Of a stretch of 64,000 nucleotides of DNA, positions 1 to 8,954 are shown piece after piece. The stretch is from assembly GCA_013215445.1 (NCBI GenBank), contig JABSRA010000006.1, forward strand, positions 155,946-219,945. The letters are read 5' to 3'. The translations under genes and the position numbers were made by a program. This stretch comes from Oceanospirillaceae bacterium. GTDB taxonomy: Bacteria; Pseudomonadota; Gammaproteobacteria; Pseudomonadales; Balneatricaceae. Positions within the stretch are counted from its first letter, which is position 1. Each line of letters begins with the position of its first letter. The notes beneath the pieces were generated by a model. It saw only the letters and a list, made by a program, of their open reading frames with translations, was not told the DNA's origin and did no database searches.

Positions 1-127
1 CCATGGGGACGAAACCGACAAACAGGACGAGGGAAACGCCCAGGGTGAGAGCAATTAATATTTGCTTGGTAACTGATACTGAAACGTCAGAGCTGTGAAG
101 GGTAGTAACTTGTTGTGCGTTTTGCAT
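1..127 (-). CDS. cbtB: CbtB-like cobalt transporter subunit, N-terminal part
   Basis: Partial gene running off the left edge; about 42 residues are visible. They comprise a short polar N-terminus, then one hydrophobic segment that ends in a GF-containing stretch, as in CbtB, the small one-membrane-helix partner of the cobalt permease CbtA. The start is the ATG at 125-127, preceded by GGAGA at a good distance. The call rests largely on the cobalamin riboswitch immediately upstream, because B12-repressed cobalt uptake genes are the usual occupants of this position. The histidine-rich C-terminus that would confirm the family lies outside the window, so another small B12-controlled membrane protein is possible. 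Confidence 0.65.
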   Translation of the reverse strand, partial: MQNAQQVTTLHSSDVSVSVTKQILIALTLGVSLVLFVGFVPM

Positions 128-189
128 AAAAATCTCCAGTACACATCCCCGTGTACAGATAAAGTAGTTGATTTGGTCAAGCCGTGTTT

Positions 190-330
190 TTTTCTGTGGC
201 TGGTTCCGGGCTCTTGTTCGCAATCTTTAACAGTGTTGACGAACCATACCGTTGCGGGGGCAGCGAAGGCGTAATTGCATGCACAATTGTCTCACTTCCC
301 ATTTAACCTTTTGTGTCTTCCCATACATTG
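190..330 (-). promoter_or_regulatory. Cobalamin (AdoCbl) riboswitch
   Basis: Read on the minus strand, the region carries the conserved core GCTGCCCCCGCAACGGTA (264-247) and, further downstream, the B12-box-like GAGCCCGGAACCAGCCACA (213-195). A GGGAAGTGAG element precedes the core, in the usual order for this riboswitch class. Between the B12 box and the cbtB start codon lies a hairpin GTACAC/GTGTAC (139-156) just before the ribosome binding site GGAGA, which fits translational control. Expected behaviour from the family is repression of the downstream gene when adenosylcobalamin is abundant. The 5' boundary is approximate. Confidence 0.9.
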
Positions 331-544
331 GAAATGACAAAAAACTACACTAGGTTGGTCTGAGCATAGTCAGGTAGTTATTCCTGGCACCACAGCTACA
401 GAGTAGCAGAACTATGCGCCTAGGTGAATGTAATTAGAGAGAAATTGTTATTGGCTAGAATCTTGGCCGGTACTTGCTTGGTGCATAGGGAGTATTCAGC
501 CAGACACGGGACCTACGCAGTAGACCGCTGTTGCTGGATAGGCG

Positions 545-1165
545 CTAGCTAAGCGCCAACCAACACCCGACCGCAATCATTAAGGTACCCGAGATACGAT
601 TGAGTAACTTTACATTGTTTTTGTTGAGAAGTAGGTGACGCAGCGCTTGACCGCCGGATGCGTAGAGCATCAAACAGCTAAACTCTAAACATAGAATGAT
701 GGCAATCATCACCGATAATTGGGCGGCTAAAGGTTGCTCGGTAATGAGGAAAGATGGCAGTAAGGTTATAAAAAAAGCCCAGGCTTTAGGATTGGCAATC
801 GCGGTGACAAAGCCATTAATAGCCAGTTGTTTGGGGGCCGTAGGTGGTCTTTGGCCGGTGCTGTCGCTGAGTACTAGTTTCCCTCTGGAGCACCACATTT
901 GGTACCCCAGCCAGATCAAATAAGAGCCACCCACCAACTTGAGCACAATAAATGCCTGTGGTAGTTGCAACATTAAAGCCGCCACGCCGAGGGCCGCGGA
1001 AATTGCCACTATCGCAACACCTATTAATTCGCCGAGCATCATATACATCGTTTGACGCACGCCAATTGACATGCCTAAGGTCAGCGCCAAAATCATGCCC
1101 ATCCCAGGAGTGATAGAGACAAAAAAGAAAGTGGGGATAAACAGCGACATCAACGTCAGAGACAT
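545..1165 (-). CDS. LysE/RhtB family amino-acid exporter
   Basis: A 206-residue inner-membrane protein of the length and pattern of the LysE/RhtB family. The N-terminus has a hydrophobic helix followed by the family's SITPGMGMI-type motif (about residues 18-26, normally xxxPGPxxxL). A helix with GxxxLxxxG-like spacing and a C-terminal hydrophobic pair follow. Members export basic amino acids, threonine, homoserine or related metabolites by proton exchange; the substrate cannot be told from sequence. It lies alone between the riboswitch region and the dioxygenase gene on the same strand. The ATG has no strong Shine-Dalgarno sequence. Confidence 0.85.
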   Translation of the reverse strand: MSLTLMSLFIPTFFFVSITPGMGMILALTLGMSIGVRQTMYMMLGELIGVAIVAISAALGVAALMLQLPQAFIVLKLVGGSYLIWLGYQMWCSRGKLVLSDSTGQRPPTAPKQLAINGFVTAIANPKAWAFFITLLPSFLITEQPLAAQLSVMIAIILCLEFSCLMLYASGGQALRHLLLNKNNVKLLNRISGTLMIAVGCWLALS

Positions 1166-1214
1166 AATATTATCAACTACAAAATGAATGGGTGTGTCTA
1201 AGCTTAGGCTCTAC

Positions 1215-2084
1215 TTACAGTGGGTTTTGTAGTGCGCTTAACAAAGAGTCAAAGCTGGGGAAAGGTTGTTTGTCCTCTCGCTGTAACCAATTGAACTCTG
1301 GGTAATGAGCACTGCCTTCGATAATGTGCAAGGTGTAGGCGTGACGAGTTTTATCGGAACGGTTGGCTTTGGAAAAGTGTGGGAAGCGACCGTCAAACAT
1401 AATCAAAGTGCCTGCTTTTACCGGCAGGGGAGTAAAGTCATCAGCAAGATATCGATTGTCTTTTAAATTTTCGAATTCGATACCCATATCATCTGACTTG
1501 CGTTTCATTATTTTTTCAAGAGGAGTTTTGTGTCCGCCAGCTAATCCCCAGAGACAACCATTCTCCAGGGTTGCATCTTCCAGGGCAAACCAAAAGCCTA
1601 CAACGCTTAATGGGTCGGTGTAGAGAAAGGTCGAGTCTTGATGAATATTGACCTCTCCACCAATACGCGGCTGCTTAAAAATATACATACTCTGCAGTAA
1701 ACGCGGATCAGTAAAACCTATTTGTCGGCAAATTTGCTGCAGTTTTAGATCACAGCTAAAGCGACTGAAAACCGGATCATACTGATGCATGGCATGCCCG
1801 AGTTTATTGATCGCCAACTTTTTATCAATTTTCAATTTTCTCTGGTCATCGATGGCCTCCTCTTCGAAGAAGCAGCGAATCTTGTCGCCAGAGCTTAAGA
1901 AGTAGTCATCAGCATTTCGCTGCTGCTCAGTGGTGGTGAAAATGGAGATATCTTCGACGGCTGCATCGGCGACGATTTGCTCGGCGCGGTACTGTAGATC
2001 TTGGCACTGTTGCAGGTCTTTAAAATTTGGGATCACGCAAAAACCATCCTGGTGATAACTGGCTAGCTGGTGCTCATTTAACAT
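1215..2084 (-). CDS. Phytanoyl-CoA dioxygenase (PhyH) family protein
   Basis: A 289-residue cytoplasmic Fe(II)/2-oxoglutarate-dependent dioxygenase of the PhyH family. The iron-binding H-x-D is visible at His148-Asp150, the probable distal histidine is His236 in FPHFS, and an arginine a few residues later (about 242-247) can bind 2-oxoglutarate. Family members hydroxylate very diverse substrates (fatty acyl-CoA, ectoine, mitomycin, halogenated compounds). No pathway neighbours are present, so no substrate can be assigned. The length is typical and the metal ligands appear intact, so it should be active. Confidence 0.8.
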   Translation of the reverse strand: MLNEHQLASYHQDGFCVIPNFKDLQQCQDLQYRAEQIVADAAVEDISIFTTTEQQRNADDYFLSSGDKIRCFFEEEAIDDQRKLKIDKKLAINKLGHAMHQYDPVFSRFSCDLKLQQICRQIGFTDPRLLQSMYIFKQPRIGGEVNIHQDSTFLYTDPLSVVGFWFALEDATLENGCLWGLAGGHKTPLEKIMKRKSDDMGIEFENLKDNRYLADDFTPLPVKAGTLIMFDGRFPHFSKANRSDKTRHAYTLHIIEGSAHYPEFNWLQREDKQPFPSFDSLLSALQNPL

Positions 2085-2209
2085 CTACCACTCCATCGTC
2101 TCTATTTACCTAATACCTTGCCAGTGCATTGTCTGCCAAGGTAAAACGTATTAAACAGTTTGTTGAAAGCCAAGCCTATCAATTTCGTCTGAAATTGTCG
2201 CGCATGGGG

Positions 2210-3751
2210 TTATTTAAAGGTATTGCTAAGCTCTTTGATCATCAGTGTTTTGCTCTCAATGGCGTCACCATTGTCTTTAACCACCAGAGATAGCTGTGAG
2301 TTTTGCTTGGAAATTTCATCTATTTCATTGAGCGTCAGGGTAAATTGGTTGGCCACTTCCTGTTGTTGCTCCGTAGCCGAACTTATTTCCAACGTCATGC
2401 TACTGACTTGACTCATCAGGTTGGTGATGTTGTCGATTGATTCACGAGTCAGCTGGCTGGCATCGGCACAGTGTTGAGTTTGAGTTTTGCTCTGTTCCAT
2501 GCTGATACTAAAACCACCGAGTACTTCTTGCAGCTGTTGTATCGATTCTTGAATGTTACTGGCGGCATGTTGGGTACGTTTAGACAAATTACGAACTTCG
2601 TCAGCAACTACCGCAAAACCTCGACCTTGTTCCCCGGCCCTCGCAGCCTCGATAGCAGCGTTAAGTGCCAGTAAGTTTGTTTGCGAGGCAATGCCATTGA
2701 TCTCCTCCATCGTCTGATCAATATCGTTGGCGTTTTTTATCATGACTTGGGCTGTTTTAGACGCATCGCCGACGTTCTCTGATAAGTTTTGAATTTGTTG
2801 TTGGGTGGTCTGTATTATTTCAGTGGCCTTTTGGCACTCAGTGTAGACGTTTTCCACTTGCTCATGGGTCACCGCAGTATTGCTATTGACGCTATGGATA
2901 CTTTGGTTTAATTCAGTAATGGACCCCAGTAGATCGCTGATGTTTTGTTTTTCTTGTTCTATTCCTGCAAGGGATTGGCCTGCGGAGCTATTTAACTGCT
3001 GAGAGATGGAGGCTAATTGAACCCCTATATCAAGCCCTCTGCCGAGCACGGTGGTAATTCTAGACTGCAGTAGTTCCACTTGATAGCGGGCGATAGCCGT
3101 ATAACCTCTACCACAGATGATCAATCTGGAGGGGCTGTCGATTCGACTGGCGAGTTCTTTAACATAGCGGGGAAAGGTAAATAGTTCTTCACTAAAAATA
3201 GCGAAGATACTAAGGATAAACAGCAATTGAATAACGATAGCTATAAAATCGCTACCAAGATACAGTTGAGAACCGATTGATAGTACGAGTAAAAAGCTAA
3301 ACAGCGTATATTTTAAGCTGGAATTCGCGTGAAAGTCAGTACTGCTCTTTTGGTTGTTTAAATCGGTGTATAATGCGCTGGCATTTTGACAATGTGCCCG
3401 GTCGGGATTCACTCTGACCGATTGATAACCCGTGATACGACCCTTTTCATACAGTGGGGTAACGTAGGCATCAACCCAATAATAATCACCATTTTTACAG
3501 CGGTTTTTAATCAACCCACGCCACGCTTGTCCCTGACCAAGCTTACTCCATAAATCCATAAAGGCTGCTTTTGGCATGTCTTGATGGCGCACGATGTTAT
3601 GGTTTTGGCCGAGCAGTTCCTCGCGGGTAAAGCCGCTTATTAGGCAAAAGTCATCATTGACATAAATAATTTTACCCTTTAAATCTGTCATGGAAACTAA
3701 TTGTTGATCACTAGAAAACTTTACTTCTCGGTTTTGGGACAAATGGTTCAT
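2210..3751 (-). CDS. PAS-containing methyl-accepting chemotaxis protein (Aer-like)
   Basis: A 513-residue chemoreceptor. A PAS domain occupies about residues 12-118, with an Aer-like series ([52 protein letters not shown]). One or two hydrophobic segments follow around 147-190. The MCP signalling domain runs from about 250 to the end, with the conserved hairpin tip around [20 protein letters not shown] and [12 protein letters not shown]. Aer proteins sense cellular redox or energy through FAD bound to PAS and signal to CheA/CheW. There is no periplasmic ligand domain, in keeping with internal sensing. No che genes are nearby. FAD binding is inferred. Confidence 0.9.
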   Translation of the reverse strand: MNHLSQNREVKFSSDQQLVSMTDLKGKIIYVNDDFCLISGFTREELLGQNHNIVRHQDMPKAAFMDLWSKLGQGQAWRGLIKNRCKNGDYYWVDAYVTPLYEKGRITGYQSVRVNPDRAHCQNASALYTDLNNQKSSTDFHANSSLKYTLFSFLLVLSIGSQLYLGSDFIAIVIQLLFILSIFAIFSEELFTFPRYVKELASRIDSPSRLIICGRGYTAIARYQVELLQSRITTVLGRGLDIGVQLASISQQLNSSAGQSLAGIEQEKQNISDLLGSITELNQSIHSVNSNTAVTHEQVENVYTECQKATEIIQTTQQQIQNLSENVGDASKTAQVMIKNANDIDQTMEEINGIASQTNLLALNAAIEAARAGEQGRGFAVVADEVRNLSKRTQHAASNIQESIQQLQEVLGGFSISMEQSKTQTQHCADASQLTRESIDNITNLMSQVSSMTLEISSATEQQQEVANQFTLTLNEIDEISKQNSQLSLVVKDNGDAIESKTLMIKELSNTFK

Positions 3752-4243
3752 CTGCTTGGCAGCCTCTTGGAAAGTGCATAAATCAATATCAGCTGAAATC
3801 AGCAGTATTACTGAAATTTAAAAAATACTGGGACAGTCGTTTTAGCAGCACATTAGTACCTGTTTTATAGGTTAAAATCTACAATGATTGAAGAATTATG
3901 TACTTTTAAAGAGACAGAGTTAAATTTTCCACGATGACTAGAGAATGAGCTGTAATGCCTGTTCGCTCTGATGTTTGGCAAAGTGTAGGCTGCTGGCATT
4001 GTCATGCACGCGCAATTGAAGCGGCAAACCGTAATGTGGGTCTTATAAAGCCTGATGAAGGTTTGCTTGAAGCGAAGGTTTGCCGTGACCAGCAGTGCTA
4101 ACCTGGGCGTATATAGCAAGGATAAAAAATTGGATAATAGGTACACAGAGACAGAATTTCTGTACTCTGTTGCAAAATAGCCGCAGCGTATTGCAAAATA
4201 CCTTGCACTGATTTGATAATTAATAAAATCGCTGGAGTGATAT
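3752..4243. other. Gap without a convincing gene
   Basis: About 490 bases between the divergent chemoreceptor and SDR genes. An antisense frame of 168 codons runs through it into the SDR gene, but it resembles no family I know and half of it is the mirror of the SDR. I see no RNA gene or clear repeat. The promoters of both flanking genes must lie here, but I could not point to convincing -35/-10 pairs. Confidence 0.4.
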
Positions 4244-4963
4244 ATGCAAGATTTACAAAATAAAGTGGTGGTCGTCATTGGCGGGACGTCGGGTATAGGC
4301 CTCGCGGTTGTGCAAGCTGCATCCGAGATGGGAGCGACAGTATATGCAGCCGGCAGGAGTTCAGAGAACATCGAGAAAGCTAAACTTCAGTGTGCTGATC
4401 AGGTCAATTTTCGCCTCGCTGATACTCATGATGATGCCAGCTTACTGGCGCTGTTTGCAGAGGCGGGCGAAATAGACTATCTAGTATCGGCAGCGACAGG
4501 TGCCGAGCGCACGATCGCGCCTTTTACTGAGCAGACAGAGGAGCAGTTTGCCGCCGCTTTCCAAAAATTTTGGGGCTACACTAAAGTGGTTAGAAACGGC
4601 GAGTCCTTTGTCAAAGCAACGGGTTCTATTACCTTAGTCACAGGTACTCCAGCCCGTAAGTATAAGCCGGGCATGTCATCGCTGAGTTGTACCGGCGGAG
4701 CGGTAGAGGCTTTTATTAAAGCACTTTCCGTAGAAATAGCGCCCAAGCGCATCAATGGTGTCTCGCCTGGTCTGATTAATACCGCCATGTGGGATGTGAT
4801 GGGTGAAGAAAAGCAGCAAAAACTGGCTGATATGACGGCTCATATTCCCATGGCTCGTGCCGGTCAAGCTGCAGAGGTGGCACACGGCGTTATATTTGCC
4901 ATGACGAACACTTATACCACCGGCACTATTGTCGATGTGGAAGGTGGCACTTTACTCACCTAA
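4244..4963 (+). CDS. SDR family oxidoreductase lacking the classical YxxxK motif
   Basis: A 239-residue Rossmann-fold protein with the cofactor motif GGTSGIG at about residues 13-19 and an AGRS segment typical of NADP-binding SDRs. Where classical SDRs have the catalytic YxxxK, this one reads LSCTGGAVEAF, so both Tyr and Lys are absent. The following helix (ALSVEIAPKRINGVSPGLINT) is standard. A divergent SDR subgroup with this replacement is known, so this looks like a family trait, not damage. The reaction is unknown. The start has a GGAGTGAT ribosome binding site. A 9-bp hairpin follows the gene. Confidence 0.8.
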   Translation: MQDLQNKVVVVIGGTSGIGLAVVQAASEMGATVYAAGRSSENIEKAKLQCADQVNFRLADTHDDASLLALFAEAGEIDYLVSAATGAERTIAPFTEQTEEQFAAAFQKFWGYTKVVRNGESFVKATGSITLVTGTPARKYKPGMSSLSCTGGAVEAFIKALSVEIAPKRINGVSPGLINTAMWDVMGEEKQQKLADMTAHIPMARAGQAAEVAHGVIFAMTNTYTTGTIVDVEGGTLLT

Positions 4964-4980
4964 GCCATTATTTGACTAAA

Positions 4981-5014
4981 GTGACAAGCCCGTCTGGGAT
5001 GGCGAGCTTGTCAC
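4981..5014 (+). terminator. Hairpin downstream of the SDR gene
   Basis: Perfect 9-bp inverted repeat GTGACAAGC (4981-4989) / GCTTGTCAC (5006-5014) with a 16-base loop, starting 18 bases after the SDR stop codon. No uridine run follows, so it may be a transcript-end stabiliser, not a strict Rho-independent terminator. Confidence 0.4.
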
Positions 5015-5313
5015 TGGTACATTTAAAGCAATGTTTGTGCAGGTTTACTAAAAAATGCATAGCAGCGCTGGCAGTTAACTTATGATACAGCTCTTAAAGC
5101 TGTGGCTAAAACGAGTCTGCTACTATCCAGTTACAACTATCGCTGGCAATCAGTAGCAGTATCCGCTGGCTGATTGGACTTTGCTCAAGCACTGGGTATT
5201 GAACTGAATAATCTAATGGCGCAGTTGGCCTTAAGCTCAGTCTGAGAAAAAGATAAAATTATAGTGGTTTAGTAGTAAAAAAGCTTGAACAGTTAATTGA
5301 TCAATGATTAAAT
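5015..5313. other. Gap with possible gene debris before hemP
   Basis: About 300 bases with no intact gene. Around 5080-5245 one plus frame reads like protein with interspersed stops (for example ALGIELNNLMAQLALSSV near 5195-5245), suggesting a decayed coding sequence, but I cannot name a family. Confidence 0.3.
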
Positions 5314-5332
5314 ACAAATCATTATCATTTAG
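5314..5332 (+). promoter_or_regulatory. Fur box upstream of hemP
   Basis: The 19 bases ACAAATCATTATCATTTAG match the Fur consensus GATAATGATAATCATTATC well in the right half (AATCATTATCATT). They lie 17 bases before the hemP ATG. By analogy with known hemP promoters, this predicts derepression when iron is scarce. Confidence 0.75.
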
Positions 5333-5348
5333 ATTAACGGAATTTTTT

Positions 5349-5501
5349 ATGTCGATCATAACTACTACAAATATCGTCGAAGCTAAAAGCATCAGCGTTG
5401 TAGATTTGATGCAAGGTAAAAATGAATTAATCCTTATCCACAGTAAACAGCGTTATGTGCTGCGTATCACCCGCAACGGGAAATTAATTTTAACTAAATA
5501 A
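5349..5501 (+). CDS. hemP: Hemin uptake protein HemP
   Basis: A 50-residue protein with the HemP signature in its second half: a leucine-rich segment, IxHxxxRYVLRITRNGKLILTK, ending exactly at the lysine as in the family. A longer frame opens at 5304, but that start would overlap the Fur box, so the ATG at 5349 is preferred; it has a weak AACGGA ribosome binding site. HemP genes normally precede a TonB-dependent haem receptor or haem ABC genes. Here only unrecognised debris follows, so its partner must be elsewhere or lost. Confidence 0.85.
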   Translation: MSIITTTNIVEAKSISVVDLMQGKNELILIHSKQRYVLRITRNGKLILTK

Positions 5502-5502
5502 T

Positions 5503-6092
5503 AGCTCTGGGGGTGACGGCTCGGGGCTTAATATTGCGAGCGTTGGTACTCTGATCAACAAAGTGATCATGATCTTTTCTGCCGATCAGCAATACCATAA
5601 TATCATGCTTGATCACACAGGGCCCTCTATCCGCTTAATGCGTCGGCTGACTGGCTCTCAACTGGGATTTAACATAGAGTTGGACCCAGCATCACAACTC
5701 GACTTGGTGGTTACCGATGGCGAAGAAACAGCGCTTGATACAAATGCGAGCTATTGCGCTGGAACTGCAAGCAGCGCATTAACCCAGCTCAAAAAATTAT
5801 TCTCTGCTGATTGCCGCAGCAAAATTACCGATTTTAACCGTATATTTTCAATCTCTAATGCAGCCACTTCTGTTAAGCAGGGCAGGGTGATTGGCTAGTC
5901 ATGGGTAATAATGTTGGTTTAGATATTGATGGTGCGATCATTGAGCGGCAATATTTGAGTACCGCTACGGTAGTCGCTCAAGGGTCTGTGCGTGAAATAT
6001 TAAGCCAGCACCGCATTGGCGAACTTTATGGGATTGATGGCACAGTGATTGCACACCCGAGTCATAACCATCCACTCATAATAACGAATTAG
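5503..6092 (+). pseudogene. Unrecognised coding debris downstream of hemP
   Basis: Two consecutive frames look like remnants of one protein. The first is open from just after hemP to 5898, with a GTG at 5563. The second starts at the ATG at 5901 in another frame and ends at 6092. The joined protein would be about 190-200 residues with no obvious membrane helix or signal peptide, and I recognise no family. The abutting frames with no internal ribosome binding site suggest a frameshifted gene, though two small genes cannot be excluded. Confidence 0.35.
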
Positions 6093-6340
6093 CGCTCGCT
6101 CGGTCCCTGAGATAGATGATTAGTTAGGGCTAGAATCAGCTGCCTAGTGCACAGGCCCCGCTAACTCGACCTACTCGCTACCAGCTGTGATTATTTTGCA
6201 TGATCAAATACCCAGCTCGAGTATCGTGCATCTCAAACCATTGAGCCTTCTCGCGACGATCTCGTATCTGTTGGGCAGGCATTAGCTGGCAGCTAGTTCT
6301 CCTGATCAAGCATAGGCTACCAGCTGTTGCCAAAAAATCA

Positions 6341-7819
6341 TTAAGTCAGCACTTTCGCCACAGATTGATGCCAGAGTTGCTGATGCTTGAGGCGTTGTTC
6401 GTCACTCCAGTTGGGGCTGAACTCGGCCTGACACTGCCAGCGCTGACTAATGTCGTCTAAGGATTGGAAAATACCCACTTGTAGTCCCGCTAAATAGGCT
6501 GCGCCAAGTGCCGTCGTTTCAACCAATTTGGGCCGTTGCACTTTGACCGCGGTTAAATCGCTCAAAAATTGCAACATCCAATTATTGTTCGCCATACCCC
6601 CGTCAACACAAAGTGTATCGAGTTTTATATTATCCTCTTCTATCGCACTAATTAAATCTTGGGTTTGGTAGCAGACCGCTTTTAAGGCTGCTGCAACGAT
6701 GTCGGCAATGCCGGTGTCTCTGGTTAGACCGAAAATAGCCCCCCGGGCATTAGGATCCCAGTGCGGGGCACCTAAACCAGTAAATGCCGGGACCATGACT
6801 ACTTGAGAATCACTGTTAGCTTGACGGGCGAGGTCTTCTACTTCCCCGGCATCAGTGATGATTTTCAAACCATCACGCAGCCATTGAATAGCCGCACCTG
6901 CAATAAAAATACTGCCCTCCAGTGCATAACTTACCTCACCATTGAGGCGATAACCGACCGTGGTGAGTAGCCGGTGCTTAGATTTAATTGCCTGATCTCC
7001 GGTATTAATAATTAAGAAACAACCGGTGCCGTAAGTACTTTTAGCCATGCCAATACCGAAACAGGCCTGGCCAAAGAGTGCTGCCTGTTGGTCTCCAGCG
7101 ATACCAGCGATAGGAATCGATTCGCCAAAAATTTCGCGGGCGGTAGTGCCGAAATCAGCGGCACAATCTTTGACTTCGGGTAGCATAGCGGGCGGGATAT
7201 TAAAAAGAGTTAACAACTCCTTGTCCCACTCTTGGCTGTGGATATTAAATAACATAGTGCGCGAGGCGTTAGTAGCGTCTGTTGCATGACTGGCCCCCGC
7301 TGTGAGGTGCCAGAGTAAAAAACAGTCTACCGTGCCAAAGAGCAGTTCTCCCGCTTCGGCGCGGGCCCTTGCTCCCTCGACATTATCCAATATCCAATTG
7401 ATTTTGCTGGCGGAAAAGTAGGCGTCGAGCAACAAACCGGTCTTCTCAGTGATCATTTCCCCATGCCCTTGCTCCGCTAAAGTTGAGCAGTACTGGTGGG
7501 TGCGTCTGTCTTGCCAGACAATGGCATTATAGATGGATTCGCCGGTTTCTTTATCCCATACGATGGTCGTTTCGCGCTGATTGGTAATGCCGATAGCGCT
7601 GATATTCGCCGCGCTTAGGTTGGCGCTTTTAAGCACGGCTCTACAGGTGGCCAGAGTCGAATCTAAAATGTCTTGCGGGCGATGTTCCACCCATCCATCA
7701 CTGGGAAAAATTTGTTCAAATTCTTGCTGTTGCCGACTGATGAGTTGAGCATCTTGATCAAATATAATTGCCCTTGAGCTGGTGGTTCCCTGATCGATTG
7801 AAAGAATGTACGATTTCAT
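6341..7819 (-). CDS. glpK: Glycerol kinase
   Basis: A 492-residue FGGY-family kinase, full length for GlpK. It phosphorylates glycerol to sn-glycerol 3-phosphate with ATP in the cytoplasm. Visible signatures are the N-terminal phosphate-binding [10 protein letters not shown] (about 8-17), the glycerol-site WQDRRT (about 102-107), the [13 protein letters not shown] stretch, and the C-terminal family signature around [16 protein letters not shown]. It is divergent from glpR across 152 bases, the usual local-regulator arrangement. No glpF or glpD lies in the window. I could not identify a GlpR operator by eye. Confidence 0.95.
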   Translation of the reverse strand: MKSYILSIDQGTTSSRAIIFDQDAQLISRQQQEFEQIFPSDGWVEHRPQDILDSTLATCRAVLKSANLSAANISAIGITNQRETTIVWDKETGESIYNAIVWQDRRTHQYCSTLAEQGHGEMITEKTGLLLDAYFSASKINWILDNVEGARARAEAGELLFGTVDCFLLWHLTAGASHATDATNASRTMLFNIHSQEWDKELLTLFNIPPAMLPEVKDCAADFGTTAREIFGESIPIAGIAGDQQAALFGQACFGIGMAKSTYGTGCFLIINTGDQAIKSKHRLLTTVGYRLNGEVSYALEGSIFIAGAAIQWLRDGLKIITDAGEVEDLARQANSDSQVVMVPAFTGLGAPHWDPNARGAIFGLTRDTGIADIVAAALKAVCYQTQDLISAIEEDNIKLDTLCVDGGMANNNWMLQFLSDLTAVKVQRPKLVETTALGAAYLAGLQVGIFQSLDDISQRWQCQAEFSPNWSDEQRLKHQQLWHQSVAKVLT

Positions 7820-7971
7820 TATATGACGCCTTGCTATTGTGATGATTGGGCAATAACCTAAAGGGAAATCCTCAAAAGGATATGCTCTGTATGCCTATAG
7901 TCGTAAACAACACCTAATTAGGCTGTGCTAGATGCTCGTATGCTGCCATTTTTTTACTAAAAAGAGATTTC

Positions 7972-8733
7972 ATGACCAGTCAACAGCGACAAAATAAAAT
8001 TCTAACCCTGATCAATGATAGTGGTTTTGTCAGTATTGATGAACTCGTGGAACGCTTTCAAGTGACCCCTCAAACAATCCGCCGGGATTTAAATTGCATG
8101 GCTGATGCAGGGAAAATACGTCGCCATCACGGCGGTGCTGAAAGAGAATCTAGCACAGAGAATGAAGATTATCAAAGCAGAAAAATCAATCATTTAGCGG
8201 CTAAAAAGGCGATGGCCATGCAAGTGGCGAAAATGGTACCTAATGGCGCTTCACTATTTATTAATATCGGCACCAGCACCGAAATGGTGGCGCGAGCACT
8301 GTTGCAGCATCGAGGACTGCGGGTGGTGACTAATAATATTCATGTGGCTTCAATTTTATCAGCCAATGAGGACTTTCAAGTGATTATTGCCGCCGGTGAA
8401 GTACGTCATAGGGATGGGGGTATTGTCGGTGAAGCGACTTGTGATTTTATCAGTCAATTTAACATGGACATTGGGATCATTGGTATTAGTGGCATAGGCA
8501 GTGATGGATCGTTACTTGATTTTGACTTTCGTGAAGTAAAAGTCGCCCAGGCCATTATTGCCAATTCCAGTAAAATCATACTCAGCGCAGACCATTCAAA
8601 ATTCGGTCGCAGCGCGATGGTGAAACAGGCCAATATCTCACAAATAGATGCGCTGGTGACCGATAAACCAGTGCCCGATGAGATAGATCAATTATTACAA
8701 CCACTGGGAATTGATGTTTTTGTCTGTTCTTGA
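7972..8733 (+). CDS. glpR: DeoR-family regulator of glycerol metabolism
   Basis: A 253-residue DeoR-family repressor. It has an N-terminal winged helix-turn-helix with the family pattern (QRQNKILTLINDSGFVSIDE then VTPQTIRRDLN, residues about 4-50) and a DeoRC sugar-phosphate-binding domain from about 75 to 235, containing NIGTSTEMVARAL and HSKFGR. GlpR is induced by glycerol 3-phosphate and represses glp genes. The divergent glpK supports the assignment over other DeoR members. The ATG is preceded by AAAAAGAGAT. Confidence 0.85.
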   Translation: MTSQQRQNKILTLINDSGFVSIDELVERFQVTPQTIRRDLNCMADAGKIRRHHGGAERESSTENEDYQSRKINHLAAKKAMAMQVAKMVPNGASLFINIGTSTEMVARALLQHRGLRVVTNNIHVASILSANEDFQVIIAAGEVRHRDGGIVGEATCDFISQFNMDIGIIGISGIGSDGSLLDFDFREVKVAQAIIANSSKIILSADHSKFGRSAMVKQANISQIDALVTDKPVPDEIDQLLQPLGIDVFVCS

Positions 8734-8954
8734 TGGGTGCACAAAGCGCTGCTGAAAATGGGCCGACAGATAGTTAAAATTTAAGGTAAAATTGAAGCGA
8801 TCATAATTACTGTTATTATGTGCAAAGTCATGAGTTTTAAAGAAAATTGCGTACTAACGGTTAGTTTTATTCTATATCCTCTAATCAGAAATTGAATGCA
8901 ACCTGCTTCAGGCTACAGTTTTTGAGGATAAACGTTATATAGGTGGAGTGAGCA

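Noticed and set aside
3865..4371. 168-codon minus frame overlapping the SDR start
   Set aside because: Its first third is antisense to the SDR gene, it has no ribosome binding site, and its sequence resembles no family.
7820..7971. GlpR operator between glpK and glpR
   Set aside because: No convincing repeated operator could be picked out by eye.
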